NCBI GenBank assembly: GCA_951217055.1
Contig: CATNVA010000018.1
Coordinates: forward strand, 1,364,001-1,428,000
DNA: 64,000 bases
Reading direction: 5' to 3'
Source: Gerris lacustris
Lineage: Eukaryota > Arthropoda > Insecta > Hemiptera > Gerridae
Shown: in pieces, positions 10,314 to 21,079 of the stretch
Layout: each line of letters opens with the position of its first letter
Numbering within the stretch: position 1 is the stretch's first letter
The notes under the pieces: model-generated
Told to the model about the DNA's origin: nothing
Databases searched by the model: none
Seen by the model: only the letters and a program-made list of their open reading frames with translations
Translations under genes and position numbers: made by a program

Positions 10314-11011
10314 CAGGGTGGTCCTAAAGTCTCCCCCCTCATAACTTTTGAACGGTTTGAGATAAATTAATGAAACTTGAGGGATCTCTACCATGCAAAG
10401 GGAAGTTTTTTTTTCATGCAATTGCCCACTAAGGGCAACCACCCACTTTGTCCCCGCAGGCTACCCACCTTCAAAATTTCAAATTGGAGTGTATATTTTT
10501 GATAGCATATTTAGATTATACGGTGAAAAATAACAAACTTTCACTTTGTAACTTTTTTTGATATTTCCAATATATTGCCCCTTATAGGGGGGCAAAGATA
10601 GCAAAATAATCCTTCTGAAATTTAGTAAATAAATAACACGTTATCGTTATAAAATCTAAACGGCTTGAAATAAAGTAATGGAACTTGGGGGATCTGTACC
10701 ATGTAAAGGGAAGTGTGTATTCATATACTCGCGTACTAGGGGCAACAACCATTTTGCCCCCATGCGCTGATATCTATACCATTTTTATACCTTTGGCCCC
10801 TATAGGGGGCAAAATATTGGAGATAGGGAAAAAAGTTAGAAGTAAAAATTTATTATTTTTCACCGTAGAATCCAAATATGCTATCAAAAATATACATTCT
10901 ACGTTAAAATTTTTGAGTTAGGTGGCCTATGGGCCAAAATGGGGGGATTTCAGATTATCTCAAACAGTTCAAAAGTTAAGAGGGGTGGGGGGACTTTTGG
11001 ACCACACCCTG
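10314..11011. mobile_element. Mariner-like foldback MITE (~700 bp)
   Basis: Left end CAGGGTGGTCCTAAAGTC and right end reading inward CAGGGTGTGGTCCAAAAGTC are imperfect inverted repeats. The inner arms also match in inverted orientation (TTGCCCCTTATAGGGG against GGCCCCTATAGGGG), so the whole unit can fold on itself. The right flank starts with TA. The left flank ends TG, so a TA duplication is only half visible. CAGGGTG ends flanked by TA are typical of Tc1/mariner-derived MITEs in insects. No transposase. The 78-aa and 63-aa frames inside are incidental. Confidence 0.6.
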
Positions 11012-11760
11012 TATATAGGTGACATTATAATAATACGATATTATTATTATTATAATTATTACAATTATAGGTACAATTATAGTAACCCGCAGCCTTATGA
11101 CAAAGTAAATTAGGCCAGATGTGGTAAGATTTTTTGGTTACCCACCGTTTGTTTACATTATTTTGTTTTAAAAAAATAAAAATTAATTGACAATCTTGAC
11201 TGGGGAAAGTTCAAATATTATATCCGTTAGTCTAACTATCTAGTAAGGCAAATTAACCTTTAATTCAATAAATTTCGAACAAAAGAATAGTTCATTGGAT
11301 GCACTTGGATATAATAATAAATAAAAATAAATAAATAGTTAGGGGATATATTTAAATCATTGGTAAAAATTATTCAGAAAGTAAAATATATAGCAGGTTC
11401 CTAAGATTTGAAGGGTCGTGGGAGATTATGGTTTTAAGATTTCGAATTGCTCATGCTTGTTGCATACCTGAAACACTAATACATGGTTTTTCCCTTATTC
11501 TTATTGTGGGTCCTAAGTCTCCCCAGACAAGATATGCATTAACAGTTATAAGAAGGATTATTTCAACATATTTTTGAAGCTGATTATTGGTATGGGTTTC
11601 TAAATTATAAAATAATATAGATTTAGAAAGTATAAGTCGTGTTATTTTTTAGACAATTCCCCAGGTTTTAGAAAACTAAAAAGTCTAAGTAACTGATCTT
11701 ATCCCCGTAGCATTGTAAAGGGCCTGATGACCTGTACAAAAGTGGTAAGGGTAACATGCG
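11012..11760. other. No gene seen; ATT microsatellite near 11035-11080
   Basis: Short TTA/ATT simple repeat next to the MITE, then AT-rich sequence with no domain-bearing frame and no element ends that I can recognise. Confidence 0.5.
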
Positions 11761-11799
11761 AGGTCAACAAAGGGTTTCTATACTCAACATGAGAAATGT

Positions 11800-12060
11800 A
11801 GTACGGCGATATTTTTTTGCGCAGAGAAATGTCGTACAAATTTTAATATAACTTCCTCTCCTGTGTCCGCCGCGGCTTGAAATATTTGAAATAAGAGAAA
11901 AACCGGTCCAATAATTGGCTAATTCTGACTTACCATACAAATTTAATTAAAAACAGACGAGTATAGTTTTTAAGATGTGTTGGTTCGCGAAATTTATCGA
12001 CAGACCGACCGACAGACAAGGGACCAAAATAGACTGCCAATAATTTGTGTGGCACGTTCC
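11800..12060 (+). repeat. Diverged copy of the GACAGAC-containing dispersed repeat
   Basis: Contains a GACAGACCGACCGACAGACA tract and the phrase AGACTGCCAATAATTTGTGTGGCAC, which is the same as the start of the 599-bp array units (ACTGCCAATTAGTGTGGCAC at 43985). The rest is too diverged to set exact limits. Confidence 0.45.
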
Positions 12061-12091
12061 TTCCTCGCAGTGTTAAATATAAGTTAATATA

Positions 12092-12230
12092 CAGGGTGTC
12101 CTAGCTAATATGGAGCCCTGAACGTGCAAAAATTGAAACTTGAGTCCATTTTACAGCTAAACTAATGAATATAGGAAAATAATTAAACAACAGAAATTTC
12201 CAAGAGCAGACACAAAGCTGGGACACTCTG
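12092..12230. mobile_element. Small mariner-like MITE (139 bp)
   Basis: Ends CAGGGTGTCCTAGCT and, inverted, CAGAGTGTCCCAGCT, flanked on both sides by TA (12090-12091 and 12231-12232). Size, termini and TA duplication fit a Tc1/mariner-derived MITE. Confidence 0.7.
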
Positions 12231-14222
12231 TATACAGTTTAATATATTTAATTGTTTCCCTCTTTCAATTTTAAATCTGTCAAAGTTGTTTTTATTCTGA
12301 ACATGAATGTTAATTTGTACGCTAACAAATTTTAATACATTTAAATAGATAGCCGTTTTAGGTAGAAAGGCGAGGAGTTTCTACGGCGTATATAGCGAAA
12401 AACTTGAGAAGGATAACGGAATAATAAATATTTTTTGTACTTGTAATTTTATTATTGTAAATAATTCTTAAAATTGGAAATAATAAATGTAGGGATGGAG
12501 GAAATTCTTTGTTAACAAATAAATAAATAAATGAAATCATTTGTAGTTGATATAGATATAATATAAACAGTAAGAGAAGAAGTAAAGGATTTCTTAAACA
12601 ACATCATGGTGATTAGTCAAATACATAGACATTTATTTCGTCCACCACATTAACGTAACATGGGACCATCTGTGGGCTACGTTCGACATATAATCAAAAT
12701 TTTTTATAAATCAGATTAGTACTTTTAAAGATATAGGTGTAAATAAATGCATGTTTGTGTGTATTTGAAAGAGAAACTATAGTATAAGGAAAAAAGGCTG
12801 AAACCTATATACTAGTTATATATTATGAAAAACAGAGATGACCACGTGTTGAAGAAGTCATGTTTTAACTTTGTTTGTACTCGACAAACATGGTTGTTTC
12901 CTGTTTAAAGGCCTTGATGAGTAGAAAGCCAACGCATTCCTCACAATGTTTTAAATATTTCGTACGAAAGTGCGGAATTCGAGAGAAAAAAATAAGGTTA
13001 TTTGTAATAGGATTTTGTAATTGGTTGATTTTACACATAATGCATTTGGTATTTTTAAGCTGCACAGTGAATAGTAATGTTAATCATAAGTAAAAGTGTT
13101 TTCATCATAGTACGTCTATTAAACATATTCTATATAATGTAACATGGTTTTTAACGTAATATTCCTGCTTAAACTATGAATTGTAGTCGTTCTATGAATA
13201 ATAAGAAAATGTAATAAACGGAACACAATATTGCCTATGTGAGACAGACAAATGTGTACTTTGTTTCCCCTTCTCTTACAACGATATCCCCACTACCTCG
13301 CCTGATGGCATATGATGCCTCGAATCCCTCGGGTAGGGCCAGTCGGCCAGTCTCGTTCTACACCTGTTCAGTGACCAAACCCTTAGACCTTATTCTCCTC
13401 TTTCTTACCTCATTCTCATTTATTTTACATTCTAGTTGTGCTCAAGTATTGTGTTGTGCGTTTTTTTATTTCTTCTTTGTGGATGAAAGTCACCCCTTTT
13501 CTTCTGTTTTATCAAGTAAGTAGTTTCAACATATTATATATTTCATATTCCTATGTATTACTGATTTAATGCCTTCATATACTATTATTACCTATTGATA
13601 TTCGGAATATATTATCGCTTTCCGACCTTTGGTTTTTTTTTCCCTTCGTATATCTAATTCTCCAGTATATATTATTGAAACGTTATGGAGACGATTTATG
13701 TTTTAGCATCTCGATTAAATCAATATCCTATTTCTAAAAACAATTTTTTTAAGACTCACTTATAATCTCTTTAATGCATAAAATTGAAGAATATGATACG
13801 TTCTATAGAAAAATTGGCGGGCCCTCAGTCCAACTTACTTTTTTGACAAAGGGGTATCAACTCTCCTATGAATAAATCATACATATTATATAACTTCTCA
13901 AATGTTTATATTATACGAATGTACTGTTTGACAAAGGAATATAATCTCTCAAGAGTATATAAATTAAGCAAAGTTGTGCCACCAAGCGATTCTCGACCTT
14001 ATCATCTCCTGCAATTCAGCTATGCATTATCATATTATAATGTAACGTTTGACAAAGGCATATAATCTCTCTAGTGTATAGACAATACTAAATTTTTATC
14101 ACATTTACCCTTGAGTTACCATATTTACCCCATATGTAACTTAATTAGGTATTTATTATTTTACAAGACGTTTCTAATATGACAGTATGTTTGAATAGGC
14201 TCGCGGCAAGTTAAGAGTTATA
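12231..14222 (+). other. Region upstream of the SAM-domain gene; short direct repeats and a possible TATA box
   Basis: No recognised gene. Three related segments containing TTGACAAAGG followed by TATAATCTCTC (about 13842, 13928, 14048) lie just upstream of the SAM gene, and a TATATAAA sits at about 13955. These could be promoter elements of the CACTA gene pair, which is inference only. A 94-aa frame at 13239-13523 has no recognisable domain. Confidence 0.4.
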
Positions 14223-16480
14223 ATGGCTGAAGTTGCAGACTTGACTGAGTTAACTGACGGAGCTTGCGATAACCGAGTTAAAGAGCTTTTAAGCTCTTTA
14301 GGATTGGACATGTTCATACAAGTGTTTAAAGGTTTGTGCAATGTTAATTTTTAAGTTTTACGCATGTTTGATCTGTAGATATAATTGAGCTGGCACGTTG
14401 ACTCGGAGAATGGTCACTAATAATTTAGATTAGTCCATGGATTTTATTTATTTATTTATTAACTTATTTATCTAATATTTATTCGTAGATTAATCTAAGT
14501 TATTAAAGATGATTCTCCGAGTAAACCACCTCATGTACCTTGGGTAAATGAGCACTATTTCACCCACTTATTTCTAGATGCTCTATTTAATACTCATTTT
14601 ATTTTCAAACTGTCCCTTTTTACATTGTAAAAAAAGATTCCTGCACCGTTGTTACAACTCGATAAATAAAGTTTTTTATTTATTATTACTTTTTTTTGAA
14701 ATTACGCGGTAAAGTAGGTTAGATCGAAAAGTATACAAACTGTAACCTATACTGACCAGAACCTTCCTTAATATTTATTGTCGACACTTAACGTATTTTT
14801 AAAGAAATAAAACTACTTATACTTATCGAGATGCTAAAACCGGAATCGTTTTTATAATGTAAATGCACTTAATACTAACGTACATATATAATTTGCTATA
14901 CTTTGACATGGAATATGATTGTAGCCTGATTTTAATTGATATTTTTGTTATTTTGATTGCAGATAATCATGTCAACTATGACATTCTCTTTAAACTTAAA
15001 GAGAACGATTTCATCGCTTTAATACCGAGTATAGGGTTGCGAAGAAAATTGCTAGATCAACTGGACAGCCTAAGGTCAAAACCCGAGCAAGTCATTAGCA
15101 CAGTGAGTTTAATTATTGCAATTGAGTTTATTTAAATTTGAAATTTTCAATCCCAAGGGTTTCATGTATTAATTCTTTTTAAATTGTTTTCTGTTAAGGT
15201 GTTACTTGAAAACGCTAGTGCTACTTTAACTCCTGCATCCATTCCCAGTTTGTCTGGTGAGCCAGGAAACTGGGTGCACGATTTTCTGGACGATCTTTCA
15301 CCCAGTACTAGCAAGGTGGTTGAACCATCAGTGTTTGACACATCTTCCGGCAGTGCTGTCTCTTTTGCCTCACCGCCAGCCTCTACTCCCAGCAGCAGCA
15401 AACGGGTGAGAGACGAAGAAGAGGAACACATCAACTTATTTGAAAAAGATATCGTGAGTAATATCTAAATTATTTTGCATAACCAATATTTCAAGTTGTT
15501 ATTACAGTAGAGCCTCTCTTAACCAAAATAAAAGGGGCAGGAGTGATTAAGGATTTTTCCAGTTTTAAAGTAGGCCTACTGTTTCTTTGACAAAATGTTT
15601 TCATATGTTTTCTTCGCATACCATCTAGCGATCGCTCCGGTCAAACAGTAGTTCGGTTAAAAGGATTTCAGTTAATAGAGGTTTTACTGTAATTACTTTC
15701 TTCAGATTAAAGTTAGGGTGTACTTGCTAGCTGTTTTACTGGAGAAAATATAAAGTTACTAATGTCATTGTACCTTGTTTCAGATTAAAACTCTCCTCAC
15801 CTCTTCTCTAGAGGGACAGAGCCTTCTGAGGGAATCTGGAAAAGTCTTAACTTCCCAAGATAGGTCCCTGCTTTCCAGGACCTTACTAAGGGCTATCCTC
15901 GACAAAAACCCGCGGAGGAGGTTGGTGCAACAGGAGTTTGAGAGGTTGGCGGTGGAAATACCGAAAACTTTCACTGCGGAGCCGGTGGCTATTTACCACC
16001 ACGTGAAGTCTGACAGCAAAAGAGCCACCGGTGCTCTACACCAATCATACGCAAGTGTTAAGAGGAATTATAGGAGACAGGGATTGATTTCTCCTGAGAG
16101 GCGCCGATCGTCGGCTAGTCCGTCAATAGCCTCTGATACTTCAAGCAGTGACATATTTGAAGAAAATTGCTTAAATGAAATAGTAAGTGAACACTTGAGT
16201 TGGCTACACGGGAATGTCAGCCCGTGGGAGACAGCTGCAAACCACTGGGAGAGCACCGCGCAATACCGGATAAAGGAGTTAAAGCAGCCGGGTACTGTTG
16301 AGGAGTACATGAATAAATACCCTGCTCTCAAGCAAGCAGAAGGATACCATTTGGTAAGCTTATTTCATCTATTTGCTTAATTTTATATATTATTTGCTTA
16401 AAATGACATGACCCAATCCTATTGTGAAACATAAAATATATTCCCTTTTTTTACCACTCTGAGTATCCCAATCATAACAT

Positions 16481-16512
<32 letters not shown>

Positions 16513-19500
16513 CGAGCCTTAAACAGCAAAAAATGCCACGGGTTAAGCGCTCACGAAGAGTAAAAAAGTAAGGATATTAAGTGTTCAGGAAGAGTAGAAA
16601 AGTAAGGATAAAGCGTTCAGGAAGAGTAAAGAAGTAAAGGATAAAGGATAAGATATGTCAGGTAAAAATAGGAAAAAGAAATAAAATTAAAGTATGGGAT
16701 ATTTGGAACAATTAACTAACAAGAGAGTTCAGCTCTTAAATTGTTGGGCGCATGAAAGATAGGATGGTTTTAAGATTGCAAAGTTTAGAAATAGATATTG
16801 TACTATTAGAAAGAAAAAGTCGATTAGTATGGTTTATTGAACGAACCAGAGGACTAATATCAGATAACTCTTTGATATAAGCAAACCTACCAACTCGTTT
16901 ACCGATAGGGAGGATAACAACTTGAGATATAACTTCATCACAACTGTAGTCACCGCATAAAGCTTTGGAGAGAAATAGTACTTCGAAAGCTTTTCTTCTA
17001 TCACACAAGGAATGAAGGCCTAGACGTTCCGAGAGTGATTCGTAAGAATAGTAGATTTTATTGTAAAAGAAACGAAGATAACAAATTCTGACGAACAGAC
17101 GTTGAATTCTTTCGAGCTGATCAGACCGGATACGGAATAGGTTATTCCACACAGGAACAGCGTACTCCAGAAGTGGTCGAACTAGAGCCGTGTAGAGTCT
17201 AAGGAAGCATTCTAAAGACAGGCCGTGGCTAATACGACGAATTAAACCTAACCGAAGGGATGCCTTGGCGACTATAGAATCGATGTAATCATTAAATTTA
17301 AGCCTAGAATCGACTAGAACCCCGAGGTCCGAAACTTTAAAAACACGTTGCAGAGGTGAGCCATCAAGATCGTAATTAAAATTGATAGGACAGCGACGAC
17401 GAGAGAAACTAATGACTAAGGATTTAACAATATTGATACTCATTTTATTGGTCGAGCACCACCACAAGATTTTATTGATATTACGCTGTAAGAGAAGACA
17501 TGAAGAGGAGCTGGAAATTTCTAGATATATTTTTAGATCATCAGCGAATAACAGAAAGGGGCACTGTATAACAGAACAAAGATCATTAATAAAAATGAGA
17601 AAGAGAAGGGGACCTAGAATTGATCCTTGGTGAACTCCGGAGTTGGCATTATAGGAAGATGATAAAAAACTATTAATTTTCACTTGACATAATCTAGTAG
17701 AAAGATAACTATAAAAAAAATCTAAATATTGTTGAGAGAAACCAAAAGATTTAAGTTTGGTAAGAAGAAGAGCATGATTAACAAGGTCGAACGCCTTCTT
17801 TAGGTCAAAGTAAACACAGTCTACTTGGAGACCTTTAGACACGCGAGGAGCCAAGTACGATAAAAGGGAAACTAAATTAGTGGCGGTTGATTTTTTTGGA
17901 ACGAATCCGTGCTGATTAGGATGGAGAATTTTGTAAATAAGAGGAGCTAATGTAGTATGAAGAGTACGTTCAAAGACCTTAGAGAAAACGTTACATATGG
18001 ATATGGGCCTATAATTTGAAACAAGCTTAGGATCACCTGACTTAAAGATGGGCACAATTATTGCCGTGCTCCATAGAGAAGGAAAAGTGGACGACGTTAG
18101 GCAGCGGTTAAAAATGGATGAAAGAACTGGAGCAAGGACTGTTGCAAATTTCTTCACCAAAAAGTTGGGAATATTATCGCTACCAGAAGAATTATTACAT
18201 TTAAGAGAAGAAATAGCTTCAAGGACAGAGGAAGTGTTTATGGACGGGATGTGAATAGGATTAGGAATAGGAACTGAGGAGATACTGGTAACAGCGCTAG
18301 AATTAGTATAAATAAACAGTGAAGAGTTAGTAGAACAAGAGGCGGTTGAAACAGCTTGAGAGTTAGAGAGCGATGAGATGGAAGGTGCTGGTGGGAAGAC
18401 CGATGAGAAGTAATCGGAAAAAGCCTGTGCGATTTCAGAGCAATCAGATGTAGTACCAGATGGATGAGAAATAGTTTGAGCGGATCGATGTGAAGAACTA
18501 GACATGCTCTTGACTTCAAGCCAGAAGGATTTAGGGTTATCAAGTAGAGTAGCATTAAGTTTAAGACGGAAGGATGTCAAATCTTCTTTAATACGTCCCT
18601 TGAAGAGTTGTCTATAGATACGATGCATATTAAGGTAATATTGCTGACCTGTTTTACGATGCTTTCTATGGAAATAATTTTTCTTCTTGATGATATAAAC
18701 CAGATCAGATGAAAACCACCGAGGGTATTTACTACGTTTTATAGTAACCTCAGGAATAAACTGAGTTATACCACCATGGACAATACGGGATAGAATGTCG
18801 GCACTTTTGTTAACATCAACTTCGTTCAGAACACAGGCCCAGTCGACCTGAGATAAATAATTACGAAAGGATTCGTAATCACCTTTTCTGTAGTCCATAA
18901 AGGTGAACCCTTTCTTTAGCTTATTATCACAAAATGAAAAACCGGTAATTTCAAAAGTCAGCGTTGGATGATGAGAGTCTTCAGGGACTAAGGACTCGAT
19001 ACATCTAGAGACAGCAATGGGTTTATTAATGTTGGACATTACAAGGTCTAAGATAACACTGTTGCTGTTTTCAACTTTATTGAATTGAGTAAGGCCAAGA
19101 GACCTACATAAAAATGAAATTGCCGATGCTCGAGGACGCTTAGCTTGTGGTCCCTCATATTCAAGGTTTAACCAGTTCATTTTAGGAACATTGAAATCTC
19201 CTAAAGAGAATGCTGGAGAATCAGGTGGTAAGATTTCAATAAGGTTATGAATATATTCAATAAAAACAGAGTTGTCAAGATGGTCAGGCAGATAGTGGTT
19301 CCCGATAAATATAGACTTAGAGTTGCTGAGACGAAGTTCGATCCAGACACACTCAACATTTAATTCGAGAACTGTCCGTCTGACATAACTGATATTATCT
19401 TTGATCGCAGTACAGACGCCACCACCGTCGGAGCATTTCACGAGATCGCGGTTTCTATCACAGCGTTCAACATGATAAGAATCAGGAAAATAAAAACTGT

Positions 19501-20776
19501 TTAGAGAAGAAGAATCGAACCAAGTCTCGGTGACGAATATAAGGTCATAATCGGAACCAGAAATAGAGGTAAAAAAAACTTTTTTGTCTTAATTTAAAAC
19601 TTATATATATATATATATATTTCTTTTTATCTTTGTTGCAGCTCATTTCTGACTTCAACTTGATCTACCCTAACAGGGAGCACATTCTGTACTCAAAGCT
19701 GTCCCTGTATAGAACAAAAATTATCGACGAGGCAAAGAAGAGGCTCCAAAGTGGTAGCTTAAGGGACAAAGTGGAGAAGTCCTACATTACCACCACTATA
19801 AATTCTGTCGAAGGTAAATACACAATGACAATATATATTTTAATATGAGAATACAAGTACTAGATGGCTGAAGAGGTGTAAAAAAGTGTAAGTCAATACT
19901 TCATACCAACGTCCCAACTATAATTATAAGTCATATTCAGTCTTGCCACCTTTTTTAATTACAAAGTAATCCTTCAGTCTAAAAAATAAAAACTGTCTCC
20001 GGAAGAGAGAGCCAAAGGTTTTAAAATTAACTTTTGCATTTTTCTACTTCCTTTGTTTTAAAATAAAATAAAAAATAAACTTTCCGTAGTATGAATACTA
20101 CCAAAAACTTATAAAAACAAATTGTAATATTTGTTAAGTATAAAATAAATCCTCCTCATCCATCTAGTAATTATATTTGGAATTACTTTGGTGCATCACA
20201 TTAAATTATCAATAAAAATTTAATTTTAATGACACTGACCTATAAATAAAGCCAGTGCATTTCATTGCCTACTTTATGTCAAGAGTGAAAACAATTTCAA
20301 TTAAATGCATTAGGGACTTTGTTTACTGAGTTCATTAACATTGTGTGTTTTTTGTTTCAGTTGGTAACGGAGAATCTGAGAGTATTGCGGCACTACTCCT
20401 CATCTCCCACATTCTGAGGAAGTATCCGGCTCAAGCTAAAAGTGGGTGGAATCCTTCTAGAGCAGAGATCAGAGAGGGATTCATCACGCATATAAGTGAC
20501 CAGTCACTATTGAAGACAGCGGTCATTGAAAGAAAAGAAAAACTAAAGAGGCTACATAGAAGATTCCAACCGCTCGTCGTAGCTGTTGGGCCATCGCTCT
20601 TTAACGTGAGACAATGTTTTGTAGTTGTCGACGATGTGTACTACCGTCTAAATAGTTTACTGTCAGCAGTAGACGCATGCTTCAAGATTACTCACGCAAC
20701 CGGGGTACACCCAAGAGTCAAAGGACTTGTGGTTGTTTATTCAATTGGCTTTCTACGGCATAAAAACAGAGTATGA
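14223..20776 (+). CDS. Six-exon SAM-domain protein, companion gene of the CACTA transposase
   Basis: Six exons join without any frame error: 14223-14331, 14963-15102, 15199-15453, 15784-16353, 19642-19813 and 20361-20776. All introns are GT-AG, and the spliced frame is 553 aa plus stop. Exons 1 and 2 encode a SAM domain (about residues 18-75, from VKELLSSLGLDMF through NHVNYDILFKLKENDF to SIGLRRKLLDQL). A Ser/Thr/Pro-rich linker follows. Then comes a domain with QGLISPERRR, WLHGNVSPWETAANHW, MNKYPALKQAEGYHL and DFNLIYPN, which I know from uncharacterised animal proteins linked to EnSpm/CACTA elements. The last exon ends with CFVVVDDVYYRLNSLLSAVD. It sits 300 bases upstream of the transposase on the same strand. 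AATAAA overlaps the end (20778-20783). Intron 4 holds a LINE. The molecular role is unknown; an accessory DNA-binding or oligomerising function is a guess. Confidence 0.8.
16484..19576 (-). mobile_element. 5'-truncated Jockey/CR1-like LINE inserted in intron 4 of the SAM gene
   Basis: On the minus strand the element ends in a 29-base A tail (plus-strand T run 16484-16512). Its 5' side stops abruptly near 19571 within the endonuclease domain. A likely target duplication AACTTTTTT is seen at 16481-16489 and 19577-19585, although the T run makes its length ambiguous. The insertion is antisense to the host gene and lies wholly inside its intron, leaving the splice sites intact. Confidence 0.85.
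16736..19567 (-). CDS. LINE ORF2: apurinic endonuclease and reverse transcriptase, 5' end missing
   Basis: The open frame continues upstream of the first possible start to the truncation point, where it reads GSDYDLIFVTETWFD, the second motif of the APE-type endonuclease. Further on SLGDFNVPKMNW is the GDFN motif and SHHPTL the terminal DH-type motif. The reverse transcriptase follows, with NYRPISICNVFSKVFE, KKAFDLVNHALL, GVHQGSILGPLLFLIFINDL and the catalytic FADDLKIY. The C-terminal part has the ALVRPLLEYAVPVWNN block typical of Jockey and CR1-group elements. The remaining frame is uninterrupted to its stop near 16736, so this copy is young. Truncation removes the start of the endonuclease and any ORF1, so it is not autonomous. 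Confidence 0.9.
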   Translation of the reverse strand, partial: SISGSDYDLIFVTETWFDSSSLNSFYFPDSYHVERCDRNRDLVKCSDGGGVCTAIKDNISYVRRTVLELNVECVWIELRLSNSKSIFIGNHYLPDHLDNSVFIEYIHNLIEILPPDSPAFSLGDFNVPKMNWLNLEYEGPQAKRPRASAISFLCRSLGLTQFNKVENSNSVILDLVMSNINKPIAVSRCIESLVPEDSHHPTLTFEITGFSFCDNKLKKGFTFMDYRKGDYESFRNYLSQVDWACVLNEVDVNKSADILSRIVHGGITQFIPEVTIKRSKYPRWFSSDLVYIIKKKNYFHRKHRKTGQQYYLNMHRIYRQLFKGRIKEDLTSFRLKLNATLLDNPKSFWLEVKSMSSSSHRSAQTISHPSGTTSDCSEIAQAFSDYFSSVFPPAPSISSLSNSQAVSTASCSTNSSLFIYTNSSAVTSISSVPIPNPIHIPSINTSSVLEAISSLKCNNSSGSDNIPNFLVKKFATVLAPVLSSIFNRCLTSSTFPSLWSTAIIVPIFKSGDPKLVSNYRPISICNVFSKVFERTLHTTLAPLIYKILHPNQHGFVPKKSTATNLVSLLSYLAPRVSKGLQVDCVYFDLKKAFDLVNHALLLTKLKSFGFSQQYLDFFYSYLSTRLCQVKINSFLSSSYNANSGVHQGSILGPLLFLIFINDLCSVIQCPFLLFADDLKIYLEISSSSSCLLLQRNINKILWWCSTNKMSINIVKSLVISFSRRRCPINFNYDLDGSPLQRVFKVSDLGVLVDSRLKFNDYIDSIVAKASLRLGLIRRISHGLSLECFLRLYTALVRPLLEYAVPVWNNLFRIRSDQLERIQRLFVRICYLRFFYNKIYYSYESLSERLGLHSLCDRRKAFEVLFLSKALCGDYSCDEVISQVVILPIGKRVGRFAYIKELSDISPLVRSINHTNRLFLSNSTISISKLCNLKTILSFMRPTI
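19586..19641 (+). repeat. Short AT microsatellite before exon 5
   Basis: A TATATATATATATATATA tract (about 19602-19620) followed by a pyrimidine-rich stretch and the acceptor TTTGTTGCAG for exon 5. Confidence 0.6.
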
Positions 20777-21079
20777 TAATAAAATAATAAATTCTTCAGT
20801 AAGAAATTTCCTAGCCAATTTGGAAATTAGAGTGGACATTTAATTAAATTAATTCTAAATTTAAAAATAAAATTGTATTATAATTTACAGTAAAATAAAA
20901 GTATATTGGGTACTTACAATTTTGAAGTTTCGCTGAGGTATAAACTTCAATAATTATATTTGTTCTTTTTTCCTATCTCTAACGAGAGAGGGCCATAATT
21001 ATTAATTAAATCATTTGGGCTATAAAAGATTCACCGAAATAGAAAGGATTTAATTTAAACGTTTATTAAATTTAAAAAA
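20777..21079 (+). promoter_or_regulatory. Intergenic region with TATA box for the CACTA transposase
   Basis: A TATAAAA box at 21021-21027 in the context GGGCTATAAAAGATTC lies about 53 bases before the transposase ATG (21080), a plausible distance for a core promoter with a short leader. No other motif recognised. Confidence 0.5.

Noticed and set aside
15162..16331. Minus-strand frames of 64-90 aa
   Set aside because: Shadows of exons 3 and 4 of the SAM-domain gene.
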